DNA from: Cunninghamia lanceolata
Lineage: Eukaryota; Streptophyta; Pinopsida; Cupressales; Cupressaceae
Direction of reading: 5' to 3'
Length of the DNA: 64,000 nucleotides
NCBI GenBank assembly: GCA_027924645.1
Contig: BSBN01000445.1
Span: 6,617,001-6,681,000 of the forward strand
Shown: positions 34,069 through 45,295 of the stretch, in pieces
Layout of the letters: every line of letters begins with the position of its first letter
Position numbering within the stretch: position 1 is the stretch's first letter
The notes under the pieces: generated by a model
What the model was told of the DNA's origin: nothing
The model's input: the letters and a program-made list of their open reading frames with translations, nothing else
The model's database searches: none
Made by a program: the position numbers and the translations under genes

Positions 34069-35077
34069 TTGCAGCTTTCCTTGTGAAATGACAAAACCCA
34101 AATATGTGATCTCCTCCTACATGAACAAACACTTATCTAAATTTATCATCAGCTACTCTTCATGTAACCTCTTGAGAACCAAATCGATATGTCTAAGATG
34201 TTCTTCCTTTGTGTTGCTAAAAATCAAAATGTCATCTAGATATACTATGACAAACTTTCCCATGAATTCTCTCAAAACCTCATTCATCAATCTCATAAAA
34301 GTACTAGGTGCATTAGACAAACCAAAAGGCATAACTTTCCACTCATACAACCCTTCATTGGTTTTGAATGTTGTTTTCCATTCATCTCCTGGCCTAATTC
34401 TAATCTGATGATAACCACTCTTCAAGTCTATTTTTGTAAAATACTTAGCACCTCCCAAATAGCCAAGTAAATCCTCTATCCTAGGGATTAGAAACCTATA
34501 CCGGATTGTTATCTTATTAATAGCCCTGGAATCTGTGCAAAGCCTCCAAGTGCCTTCTTTCTTTGGTGCTAGTACAGCTGGTACTGCACATGGGCTTAAA
34601 CTTTTACCAATCAGACCTGTGTCTAATAATTCCTCAATTTGTCTTGCTACTTCTACATTGTGTTCTAGAGTTAGCTTGTATGCTGCTTTGTTTGGAAGTG
34701 TAGATCCAGGGATTAGATCTATGCAATGGCTGATATCCCTTACAGGTGGTAGGGATCTTGGCATTCCATCAGAGATGATGCCTTTATACTTATCCAATAG
34801 CTCTTGGACAGCTGGGTCTATGAACCTCTGCTTCTTCTCTTTCTTGACTTCTTGCTGCTGTTCTTTATTCACTGTCAGACATGGAATTAGGGCATATGCA
34901 AATGCACCTTCTGCTGCTACTTCTTTCGTGAATTGTTTTCCTTCCATCAGCATCACCTTTACCTCTTTTCCTTTTGATTTCTCCTCCTTCTCTATCTATG
35001 GGATCAACTCTATCACCATACCATCTTTGGTGATTATATAGGTGTTCCTAACACCGTCATGGCATGCCTTCAAGTCC
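34069..35077 (-). pseudogene. Chromovirus B reverse transcriptase, N-terminal and central part
   Basis: The frame is open for 267 codons (34,956-34,153) and contains VLAPKKEGTWRLC.DSRAIN, FTKIDLKSGYHQIR, PFGLSNAPSTFM and an intact YLDDIL. It reaches the C insertion site TCCAT at 34,064-34,068 and continues at 12,147. A TAG near 34,995 and a one-base deletion near 35,078 separate it from the protease. Coding quality is better than in A or D, consistent with a younger insertion. Confidence 0.88.
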
Positions 35078-35540
35078 ATGGTCTTCCAAATAAAAGATGG
35101 CAAGCATCCATCTTGGTGATATCAAATAGCAAATTATCTTTATATGCTCCAATTTGAAATTCTACCCAAGCCTGCTCTTCTACAACTGTTTGCTGACCTT
35201 GGGTAACCCATGAGACCTTATATGGGGATGGGTGAGGCAATCTTCTAAGCTTAAGCTTTGTTACCATTTCATCAGATACAAAATTTTTAGTAGAACTAGA
35301 ATCAATTAAAACTTTACATGCCTTACCTCCTGCCTTGCATGTAGTTCTGAAAAGAGACTTTCTTTGTGGGGGTTCTTTGTCAGGTACCTTCATGGTGGTC
35401 ATTATTCTCCTCATCATCAGAGATTCTCCACTCTCTGGATATCCATAATTTTTAGGAGCATTCACACTTTTAAAAGTGTTTGAGCTTGTTGCACTTTGAC
35501 TATCAGGTTCTTGGATCAGATTTGTTCTCCTTTCTCCCAT
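35078..35540 (-). pseudogene. Chromovirus B protease
   Basis: The motif VLIDSSSTKNFVS stands at the active site, so the DSG triad reads DSS. The family pattern continues with KVSWVTQGQQTVVEEQAWVE and MDACHLLFGRPW near the end. The segment is in the same frame as gag upstream. A one-base deletion after GRPWT shifts the frame into RT. Confidence 0.8.
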
Positions 35541-36605
35541 TGAACTTGTTGCCTTTTCTGGACATCTACTGGCTATATGGCCTTCTTTATTATAGTTATA
35601 ACATCTGATAGATCCTCTGCCCTGAGATCTTCCTCTGAAAGGTCTTTTGCCTCTAAAGTTTTCTTGTTGATTGGAACTTCCTCTCTGGTTTTGACTATTA
35701 TCTCCCTTGCTGTTGTCATGACTGGATTCTCCCTGATATCCAAATCCATGTCCTCTGCCTCTGAAAGGACCTCTTCCACATCTTTGCTATTTTCCTCTTC
35801 CTCTATTGTTCTATTCTTGTCTTCTCTTTAACTTCTCTTCCACTTTCAATGCCAATTGAAAACATTTCTGAACTGTATCTAGGTTATGCAGATTCAAATC
35901 TCCCTAAATGTTGAACCTCAATCCATTAAGGTATCTGGATACCTTTTCTTCCTCACTCTCTTTTACCTTTGTCTTGACACAAAGCTTCATGAACTCTTCT
36001 ATATATGAGCTGACATCTAGCTCCTTCTGCTTCAAATTTTGTTTCCTCTTATGCAATTGGATGCTGTAATCCAATGGAACATAGGCTTCTTTCACTAAAG
36101 CCATCATCTTCTTCCATGTAGCAACTCTGCACTTTCCTTCTTGTACTCTGTCATCTTGGATGAAATTCCACCAAGTTAATGCAGCCTCTTTCATTTTTGA
36201 TTGGGCTATCTTTACCCTTTCGTGTTCTGGTATCTCCTCCATCTCAAAGAAATTGTTTAAGGAGTCCATCCACTCCATCACCGAATCAGGATCCATCTTT
36301 CTTGTAAACACTGGCAAATCCAGTTTCACATCCATGGTTCTCCTCTCCATGGATTTGAGGGCATTAATCAAGGGTCTCTAGTCTACAGGAATGTCTTCCT
36401 CGTTCCACCTAGGGATCTCTTCTTCTTCCCTATCTTCTTCTTTACCAGAACCAACTCTGTCCCTCAACTTCTCCAACTCATCTTTCAATGCCTAATTCTG
36501 AGCCTTTACAACAATGCTCTCTGCAATCTGCTTCTTTACCAGAACTGCCAACTCAATGTTGGTCATCCTTGTTGGAATCTCTAATGTTCCTCCTTCATCT
36601 GACAT
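35541..36605 (-). pseudogene. Chromovirus B gag
   Basis: The start ATG at 36,605 (MSDEGG) lies 39 bases after the primer site. The capsid has LDLPVFTRKMDPDSVMEWMD, ALTWWNFIQD and YVPLDYSIQLHKRKQNLKQ, matching the gag of G. An R/G/N-rich linker leads to a zinc knuckle CYNYNKEGHIASRC whose second cysteine is tyrosine. Stops are near 36,494, 36,378, 35,904, 35,813 and 35,790. It is recognisable but no longer functional. Confidence 0.83.
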
Positions 36606-36643
36606 CTTACTGTCTTCTTATCTTTTCCAGAAGATCCTTCCTT

Positions 36644-36656
36644 GGCTCTGATACCA
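36644..36656 (-). other. Primer binding site of chromovirus B (initiator-Met tRNA)
   Basis: On the minus strand TGGTATCAGAGCC begins three bases after the LTR end at 36,660. This is the standard plant initiator methionine tRNA primer site, also present in G at 63,317. Confidence 0.85.
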
Positions 36657-36659
36657 CTT

Positions 36660-37975
36660 TGATGCAGAGTGGCTAGCACAAGCGTTCAAACTTGGTGGGA
36701 TTTAACTGTTCTCATTCCATCGGCAAGATCTACCATAATGTCTCCTTGATATACACTATTAGCCAAACAATAACTATCAGCACCTAAGAAAATTGTCACA
36801 CTGAACTCCACTTCACACTGATGGATGTTTTTCGCTTTATTGCCTATCAGCAAGATAACCTCTATCAGCCTGCCCAAAATCTCTTTCGCCGACATACCAT
36901 GTTACTCCAATATCTTCCTTGAATCATCTTCGTCGGTAAGACTTGACCATTGGCGAAACATTCTCCTCGCTCACCGATACCCACTCTTACACCGATATGC
37001 TTTCTTCTTTCGCTGAGACTTTCACCAACTCTCCCCGAAGGACTATTCACTCTTCTTTTGCACTTGTCACTGTGACATATAACATCGGCTACACCAAACA
37101 ACCTTATACCGATACCTTCGGTCACCCCGATGAGCCTTTAGACCTCATTCATTGGTGTGACTAACATCGTTGGTGGAACATTTCACTTCTCCACCGATAG
37201 CATGTCTCATGCGGATATACTCTTTGTCGACAACACTTTGTAATTATCACCCCGATTGGTGAAAGTGCCCCCTGTTGGCTCAACACAACTTTCTCAACCT
37301 GATGGTTCTTCTCATGTCGATGCCTCCACAGATTTGCACCAAAAACTCTGAGCTCAACCTGATCCGCTTACTTAGCAATCTAGACACAAATTTCTTCCCT
37401 CTAAACCCTAGCACATGAGGATGCTAGGTTTGCTCGCTACATGCAATATTTTGATCCCAAAAACATGAAATGTAAAAATAGAAAAACGAAAATGCAAACT
37501 AAACTACTGTACATGTCCATTCCACCAATTCAGAGAATCAATCGATGGAATGGATGAATGAATCCATTTCACCTACAAAATCAAAATCAACTACACAGAT
37601 AGATCAAAAATCAGACAAATGAAACAACAGGATCTTCTTTATTTCAATATCAAAAATGCATACAAATATCTGATTTCACAGTCCCACTGTACCACAATGT
37701 CTCTGTTTTTCATATGCAATGCTGAACTATTTCTAAACAAACCATTCTAGGGCATAAATAACTACTCCTCTCGAGTAGTACAGACTCAATTCCCAGTGGC
37801 TGGGAGCTTCCAAGTGGCTGGGAGGACAGCTAGCATAACAAACTATAACTGTCAACACACAATTCTAGATTGACTTAAAACATAAGAATTGGTCCAATGG
37901 ACCTTATTACATCATAAACTAAAAACATACTATAATTAGACTTATTCTTTATTTCGAAGGGGTGCTCCTGCACCA
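36660..37975 (-). mobile_element. 5' LTR of chromovirus B
   Basis: Length is 1,316 bp. It pairs with 8,915-10,256 and is flanked on the right by AGGAG. It has lost a short segment (near 37,700, around 'cttagtctgatctccaaacac') that the other LTR keeps. CpG sites are more decayed here than in the 3' LTR. Confidence 0.9.
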
Positions 37976-37980
37976 AGGAG

Positions 37981-39888
37981 TAGATAAAAGTTTTGAATTG
38001 TTGAAGCAGAGAGTGACAGAGCAACCTGTGTTGGCATTACCAGATTTCAATAAGATATTTCAAGTTGATTGTGATACAAGTGGAAATGTGATTGGAGTAG
38101 TATTAATTCAAGAAGGTAGACCTGTAGTATATTTCAATGAAAAGTTGAATGATGCAAGGAGAAGATATTTAGTTTATGATCAAGAGTTCTATGCCATAAT
38201 TTAAGCCTTGAATAAGCGGAGACATTACTTGTTTCCTAAGGAGTTTGTACTATATACAAATCATCAAGCTTTGCAGTATTTGAATAGTCAAGGTAAGTTG
38301 AATCAGAAACATATGATATGGGTAGAGTTCATGTAGAGTTACACTTTTGTGTTGAAGCATAGGAGTGGAAAATCAAACAAAGTTGTTGATGCATTGAGTA
38401 GAAGAAGAAACTTGTTGACAGAAATAAGAGTTGAAGTGTTGGGTTTTGATGAATCGAAGAACATGTATGAGGGAGACACTGATTTTGTAGAACCTTGGAA
38501 AGCATGTAAGGAACATGTTGTGACAGATAGGAGTAAGTGGTTGTATTATTTCATTCAGGAAGATATGTTGTTTAAAGGAAGTCAGTTGTGCATACCTAAG
38601 ATTTCAATGAGAGATAATTTGATCAAGGACAAACACAGCGGTGGATTAGAAGGACATTTTGGCATTGATAAGATAGTGGCTTTGGTAAGTGAAAACTACT
38701 TTTGGCCTCAGATACATAAGGATGTTAGGAAATTTGTGCAGAGTTGTAGAGTTTGTGAAGTTGCAAAAGGGAGTAGTCATAATACTGGATTGTATAAACC
38801 TTTGACAATACCGAAAAGACCTTGGGAAGACATAAGCATGGATTTTGTAATGGGATTGCCGAAGACACGGAGAGGACATGATACAATATTTGTAGTGGTG
38901 GACAAATTTTTGAAGATGGCTCATTTCATACCTTGTAAGAAGACAATTGATGCAGTGCATGTAGCAGACCTATTTTTCAAGGAGATTGTGAGATTACATG
39001 GATTACCTAAGAGTATAGTTTCAGACAAAGACACAGTTTGTTGGATATATTTGGAAGACACTTTGGAAGAAAATGAAGACAGATCTAAAGTTTAGTTCAG
39101 CTTTTCATTCACAGACTAATGGATAGACAGAGGTAGTGAATATGAGTTTGGAAAACTTGTTGAGATGTTTGGTTGGAGAGAAAGCAGGAAGTTGGGATTT
39201 GATTCTTTCACAAGTAGAGTTTGCATACAATAATTCAGTAAATAGGAGTATCAGAAGAACACCTTTTGAGATTGTTATCAGAGTAAATCCTAGAGTAGTT
39301 GTCAAATTGAGAGACATTGGTATGGAAGAAAAGAGAAGTGCAAAAGCAAAATAATTTGCAGATCACATGAAGACAATGCATAATCAGGTGAAGAAGCATT
39401 TGGAGGATATGCATAGTAAGTATAAGGAAAACACGGATGAGAAGAGGAGACATAAGGAATTTGAAGTTGGAGATGAAGTGATAGTATGCTTGAGAAAAGA
39501 AAGATTTCTAGTTGGCACTTATAACAAGTTGAAGATGAAGAAGTTTGGACCTTGTAAGATACTCAAAAAATTTGATTCAAGAAATGCCTATGAAGTAGAG
39601 TTACCAGAGACATTGGGTATATCACCTATTTTCAACATTGCAGACCTTTATTAGTATCATGAAGTAGAGTTCAGTGACAGCAAGGAAGAAGACTTGAAGA
39701 AGCAGTTACCACAACAAGCACCAGAATAGATTGAAGACATTTTGGATAGTAGAGTTGGACATAGCACTAGATGAAGACAATACAAAGAATATCTTGTGAA
39801 GTGGAAAGGCAAACTGGAAGAAGATTCATCATGGATTTCTCAGGCTAAGGTGGACCATCTTGGTTTTCCCCTAGTCCCAACAAAGTGA
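37981..39888 (+). pseudogene. Chromovirus A: RNase H, integrase and chromodomain
   Basis: This is the continuation of A pol after element B. RNase H shows FQVDCDTSGNVIGVVLIQEG and VVDALSRRR. Integrase has the zinc domain (GHFGIDKI..., CRVCEVAKG) and core residues in MDFVMGLP, IVSDKD and TNG-TEVVN, where a stop replaces a residue near the glutamate. A C-terminal chromodomain (about 39,735-39,845; QYKEYLVKWKGK) ends in a stop at 39,886-39,888. Stops near 38,202, 38,334, 39,124, 39,351, 39,652, 39,727 and 39,772 and a frameshift near 39,035 inactivate it. Confidence 0.85.
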
Positions 39889-39919
39889 GAGACTCACTTT
39901 TTCAATAACCTCAGATGTC

Positions 39920-40730
39920 TGATGCAGGAGCATCCCTGGTTCAAGAGCAATCTTGCATCAACCAAAAACATTTTTATTTCAGTTTGTTTTCAGTTTAGTT
40001 TGTTTCCTTTCATTTTCTAGTTTAGTTCAGGTAGTTCAGTCAGTAGCAATTTCTGTATTTTGGTCCACATTCTACCATAGTTGCATTTCACATCTTGCAG
40101 AGATAGACTTAGCACCTAGATTCATTCATTTACATCATATCTAGAATTCAGAGCATTTGGATTAAGTATCAGAAAGTTATCACTATCAAAAGATCAGTTG
40201 TTTTCTCATAATAGAGCATCGTGACAGTCTCTGATAATTAGCTAAAGGAGAAGACTTGTGGAGCATTCATCGACTTGTGGAACTTAATGACACATCATTC
40301 AATGATCCTTGATTCATGGTCAACCTTCCCTGAGATCCGTACTTCATTCCATTCATTTGCAGAGGTGTTCTATGCATTTAGGTCTGACCTATCCGTGTAC
40401 ACACATTATAGCTCTTCATTGGAGTTTGTGACCTTCCTTGGCCGACGCGGAGGAAACTTTTGTATTGGAGATGATATATATTGATGTAATAGATGCCTAG
40501 GAAAGTAGTCATGATCATTAGCATAAGTTCATAGATTGGATTTTGCACGAAGGAGCTTGAATGCTATATCTTGTGCATATTTTGATATTCCATAATCAAA
40601 CCTATGAGCCCTAATTGTAAGCCCGCATGATGTCACCCAGTTTGTATTTGAATTCTATGATATACTAAATGACTGAATCTACATTTGTTTCATATCTTTG
40701 AGTTGTTTCCATTGTGTTTACTCTTGCTGC
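39920..40730 (+). mobile_element. 3' LTR of chromovirus A (right end approximate)
   Basis: The start TGATGCAGGAGCATCCC has the same near-palindromic design as the LTR starts of B (TGGTGCAGGAGCACC) and G (TGGTGCAAGTGCACC), and it follows A pol closely. No clear polypurine tract precedes it. The right end is guessed from a GCTGCATGG close to the family ending CTGCATCA and from the start of element F coding sequence just after. Confidence 0.45.
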
Positions 40731-41174
40731 ATGGTCTAGACAGTTCATTATGTGAACCCTCCTACCATGACTGCACCATACTAGCAAGGAGTCAACCATG
40801 TCACCAAATTCCTATCATTGAACCTACAAAAGGTTCTTCCAATATGATGTCCAATCCTACAATCCCATCATATAGTCCACAACCCCTTGAGCCTATTGAA
40901 GAATCTCCACCAATGGATCCAATTCAAGATCCTTTATCCCTTCATGTTGATAACCCTCAAGAGCATATCACACCTATCCAAGATCCTATCACTTCTATTC
41001 AAGTAACCCAAGAGGTATGTCAAGAACCTAATGCTAAGCATGTGAAAACATCAAGTCCTAGTCCTAATCAAGATCAAATCACTTTCATTCCACCCATCCA
41101 TAACATTTATCTTTTCCATGATCAATATATTACCTATGAAGAAGGTATCCATGAGCAAATTGATCCTATACCTA
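40731..41174 (+). pseudogene. Element F ORF, first part (before solo LTR H)
   Basis: The frame is open from upstream to the H insertion site. The protein is rich in P, I, H, D and Q (PSYSPQPLEPIEESPP, PIQDP repeats) with no recognised domain. It contains the phrase IHNIYLFHDQ...IHEQIDPI, which recurs as IHNLYLFYDQ...IHKQIDPI just after H, so the protein had internal repeats. The frame continues after 43,832. A gag or linker role is possible but unproven. Confidence 0.55.
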
Positions 41175-41420
41175 TGATGGTGATAGGTTGTCATTGATGT
41201 CAAAAGTGTGTTCAGTTGATGTTGCAAAGTTGCCATAGTTGTTGACAAGAATTGTCAATTTACAGATGTAGATATCAGTTGGATTTCATGCAATTTTCTT
41301 CAAGGTGATGTCATCAGGTACTATGTGCTCTGATATAAGTTATGATATAAAAAAATCAAAGGTTGGACAAGAGAATCTCAATTGGATCTCAGTTGAACAA
41401 TATTTGATGTTATTTGATGT

Positions 41421-41480
41421 CATAATTATCAGTGATGTGTTGAGGATAGTCATAATTATCAGTGATGTGTTGAGGATAGT
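41421..41480 (+). repeat. Perfect 30-bp tandem duplication in H
   Basis: The 30-base unit starting cataattatcagtgatgtg occurs twice in a row with no mismatch (41,421-41,450 and 41,451-41,480), indicating a recent slippage event. Confidence 0.8.
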
Positions 41481-43779
41481 CTTGTGCTTCAAATGTTGAT
41501 CATATAGGAATCCAATGCCTCATATTACATAGAAGTTCTAATGATCTTGTTTAAAGTTGTCATCATCATCAGGGATCTTCATCAAGAGGATAGATGTTGT
41601 GCATTGCATATGGCAGAGGTATTAAGGTTTGATCATGGCAGATGGGAGAGTTAAGTTTTGTATTACAAATGGTAGATGGTAGAGCACTTCATATGATTGT
41701 GTTAGATTTTGATTTATATAAAATTCAAAACAATAAATCTCTCAAAGTTTTCACAAGGTTCAAGTTTATGCATAGTATTTCAGAGTTGAATGTTAATTGT
41801 TATACTGTTGATCTGTATGGTTATGTGTTTGATTGGACATAAGTTTTCAATAGGCAAAAGGTCTCTATTATTAGCTATATTCAGTGGTAGAGGTTTTGTA
41901 CATATCAAGGCAAACTCAAAGGATATTAATGTGACCTAAAATCTTTTGAGACATATTTCAAAGCATCTATTTTAAGATGTCATGCACTTTATGTCATGTT
42001 TTTGCAGTGACTTGAAGCACAGGTTAAGGATGACTTAAGTCATCACTTGAGGGTATCGGCATCGTATGCAAACCAGCCCTCCTTCTCTATTGCTACCGAC
42101 TCAGTCGGTCCATCCTCCGGTGCTTGGGCGGTAAAGTGTAATCTAAGGTTGAGTTTAAACTTGCAAAGGGCGTGCAGGGTCAATCAAACGGTTGACATTT
42201 AAATTTTAAGCCCGACTCCTATGCCCTAAACTTTGACGTGCCGATGGACGTTTTTGCTTTTTAATGCATTGAACTATATTTTTAGAAAGTTTCCTTCAAG
42301 ATGGAATTTGTGTCCGATTGCAAAGGAATTTTGGTGGAGTTGTTCTTAGAAGTTTTCTTTGGAGTTTAGTGGGTTTGTTAGAAGTTTTTAGAAGAGTTTC
42401 TTTCATTTTTCAAACATCTTCTCTTCTCGGATTTTGGAGTTTTAAAAAGGATTTTTTTTGTCTAGAATATTGTGAAGTAGAAGATCTTTTGAGAGAAGAA
42501 AAAGAAATTGATTCAAGATATTTTTTATGGGAATTTGAATGGATTTTTGGAGTTGTAAAAAGATTTTTATTGCAGGAGATTGTCTTTTGAAGATATTTTT
42601 TTGGGATGAAGTTTAGGAGTTTTGTTTGAGAATAAGGCAGATTGGATACAAATTTTTGAAGACAAATTTTATGGATTGAAGAGAAGATAAAGAGTTTGAT
42701 GATTAAATTTTCTTGCAGGAATATCAAGAGAAAGATAATTTTTTTGGGGCAGATTGGTGCAAAAATGAATATGATTTTTAACTTTTATTTTGCAGATTGA
42801 TTGAAGGCATCTTACAGATGAAAAGTCCAAAATGTTTTCTTGGAAAAACTCTTTTTGAGGAGATGATTTTATTGAAGGAATATGAAAAGATTTTGCAGAT
42901 GGATTTTTGTAGGAAGCTTCAAATTGGAGAGTCTTTTTATTTTGTTTCTTGTAGATTAAAAGAGAATATGAAAAGTATTCTGTTTGGAAATAATTTTTCA
43001 GGAAGATAAAAAGAAAATGAATTTATAATATGAATTGTTTGTGCAGTGAATATGAAAGGTCATAAAAAGATAAAAATGATTTTGCAGAAAGTTGAGTGGG
43101 ATCTCATATTTATTGGCTTCACATTGATAGAGTGTGAGTGTGGAACTGTATACAGAGAATGAATTGTTTGAGCATCAGATGCAGGATTGGAGACATACAC
43201 ATGGAGAAATCACATATGTAGCTTGTTTGCAGAAGTATGTAAAAGAAAATGGTCTTGATTTGAAAATCAAACAGGAGGTATAAGGTTGTATTATGCAGAG
43301 ATGAAATATTGAATTGAATGGAAATAGAGTGTCCCTCTGATCTTGTTTATTACATCTATTGGTGATTTGGTTTGCCAGTGAGGCCTTGTATTAGCCAGTG
43401 AGGCTTGTTGGTCAGTGAGACCTATTTGTTTACTAGTGAGGTATATCAGTGTTGGAAGTGGGTGCTTCTGTTTAGTATTGGAGTTGGTGCTTCATAAGGA
43501 GTTGGTGCTCCTAGATACATATTGTAGCCAGTGAGGCATGTTTTATCAGATAAGCTAGTGAGGTAGTTCTGGAGTGGTTTTTCTACCCCTGAAGGGTTTT
43601 CCACTCGTGCAATTCTTGTGTCTTGATTCATAGTGATCTTCTCTCTGTGGTTGTATGTTTTACTCATGAGTTTTTGTTTTTCATTCTCAATTATGTGCAT
43701 ATGTGTTTGACAAATCAATGATAGCTTTCTCTCCTTGTGCTCTGTAAGTTAAAGTTTGCAAAAAGATTTGAAAATTCAC

Positions 43780-43813
43780 ACAACACTGATTCACCCCCCC
43801 CTCTTAGTGTTGT
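43780..43813 (+). other. Hairpin with C-rich loop near LTR end (H)
   Basis: ACAACACT (43,780-43,787) pairs with AGTGTTGT (43,806-43,813) around a loop containing TTCACCCCCCCCCTCTT. The D LTR has the same loop with a different stem sequence. Confidence 0.65.
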
Positions 43814-43832
43814 CCTTGACTCCTACAACCTA

Positions 43833-45295
43833 TACATGAGAAAGAAATCCAAATCCAACCCATCCATAACCTATATCTTTTCTATGATCAAGATATTATC
43901 ATTGATGAAGAACCTATACACAAGCAAATTGATCCCATCCATATCACACTTAATCCTATCTATGATCAAGATCCCATCTATGATCAAGATCTTATCTATG
44001 ATCAAGTGAACCATGATGATCCTCTTAGCCAACTTTATGCATTCCATGGTCACGAGCTTATTACCCCTTCTATCCATAACCCCATAACCATCCGTGAGCA
44101 AGAAACCTCCATTACTCCTATCCATCCTCCACCTAGTCCTATCCATGATCCAACAACACACACTTTCCTTGATGAGACACTTGCCTTCCAAGTGCACATA
44201 GATGATCAAACCAATAACTTGGATCTTAGTGAGCATAATGATAATCAAGATCCTAATGATCCTCCACCATCCATTATCGTCCATGTTGCAAATCCATTAT
44301 CCTATCCCCTTGGTCTCACTACCTTCATCCATGAATGTTCTTCCTTAGGAGAGAAACAACTATTATCTACCACTTCACATTCCCCATCAAATATTGAGAT
44401 CACATCTAGTGTCCAAATCACCCATAATCCCATTGTCCACCACATACTCCAAAATATGAACTATCAAGGTAAAGGCTTAGGCCTTCATGAACAAGGTATT
44501 TTGGAGCCTATCCATGTCGAAGCCCCTCCACCCTCTTATGGTCTTGGTTATACTCCACAAGAAAAGCAATCTTATGATGTTAGTACTTCCTCCATGCCTT
44601 CTAAATTCACTCATTCCCATTGCACATCCTATCATATCCCCAAAACATATGTCATCATTCCACCTCCCTTATCATACAAATCCCAAAAGCATGTGACCAT
44701 ACACCTTTCACCGTCCAATCTACCTCTGCTACTTCCAACTCCTAACATCCCTCCATTCATTTTAGCATCACTTCTCCCAACACCAAATCCATCCATCCAC
44801 ACATTCCCTCACATTTCGAATCATGACTGACAAATGCACATATTGTCTAAACATGAAGCTTCCACTCATTCCACCAAACCTATGGGATTCAAAAATAAAC
44901 ATTGGGATGCCTTCTTTCATAAAGTCAAAAATCCTAAGGGTCCTAATACCTTAGGAAATCAATCCAAAAATTCAAAGCGAAATCCATCTAAATTTCTATC
45001 CAAGCCCATACTTCCAAAAGCAAAGTCCAAAACTAAAATGGTTTGGGTACCTAAGCAAAAAGAAAGAAATTCAAATGAAGCATTCACATCTCAAAAATCT
45101 CAACCATCCCCTTCCATTTCCACCTATTCCATTCAAAAATTCCAAAAATCCCACAAGCAAAACAAAAATCATAAAAATACCAAGTTTATGTGGGTACCTA
45201 AGTTACTACATCACCCATCTCCTAAGCAAACATTGCCATTGCTTCCTACCCCACCTCCACATCAAAAGTTTCAATGCTTAACATGGTATGTGTGA
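43833..45295 (+). pseudogene. Element F ORF, second part, with G-patch motif
   Basis: The frame matches the segment before H and runs to 44,828-44,830 (TGA), then on in the same frame to 45,293. The TGA follows SNHD and may be a CGA change. A repeated IYDQDP unit occurs at 43,959-44,005. At 44,453-44,550 the pattern MNYQGKGLG...GILEPI....SYGLGY matches the glycine-rich G-patch, an RNA-binding motif found near the protease of some plant Ty3 elements. Further on, MVWVPKQ and FMWVPKL recur. No RT follows before the 3' LTR, so F may be a non-autonomous or deleted element. Confidence 0.65.

Larger units (their letters stand above)
8915..37975 (-). mobile_element. Chromovirus B (Ty3/gypsy), containing nested element C
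   Basis: B is a complete insertion in the RT/RNase H junction of A, flanked by a perfect 5-bp duplication AGGAG (8,910-8,914 and 37,976-37,980). Its LTRs are 8,915-10,256 and 36,660-37,975. The primer site next to the right LTR and the gene order show that it runs right to left. Removing B and one AGGAG joins the A reading frame without a shift. B itself is interrupted by C at a TCCAT site. Element G at the right edge belongs to the same family. Confidence 0.9.
41175..43827 (+). mobile_element. Solo LTR H (copia type)
   Basis: The 2,653-bp segment begins TGATGGTGATAGG and ends CTCCTACA. It is flanked by the perfect 5-bp duplication ACCTA (41,170-41,174 and 43,828-43,832). It has no internal coding region, so it is a solo LTR left by LTR-LTR recombination. 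TTGTCATTGATG near the start, CAGTGAGG motifs near 43,375-43,560 and the C-loop hairpin near the end tie it to the LTR family of D. LTR plus duplication is 2,658 bp, a multiple of three, and removing it restores the F frame. Confidence 0.85.

Noticed and set aside
41421..41480. Perfect 30-bp duplication as a possible CRISPR-like array
   Set aside because: There are only two adjacent copies with no spacer, inside a plant LTR; it is simple slippage.
43737..44009. Plus-strand open frame crossing the H/F junction
   Set aside because: It is in a different frame from the F ORF and comes from the repeated TATGATCAAGAT units.
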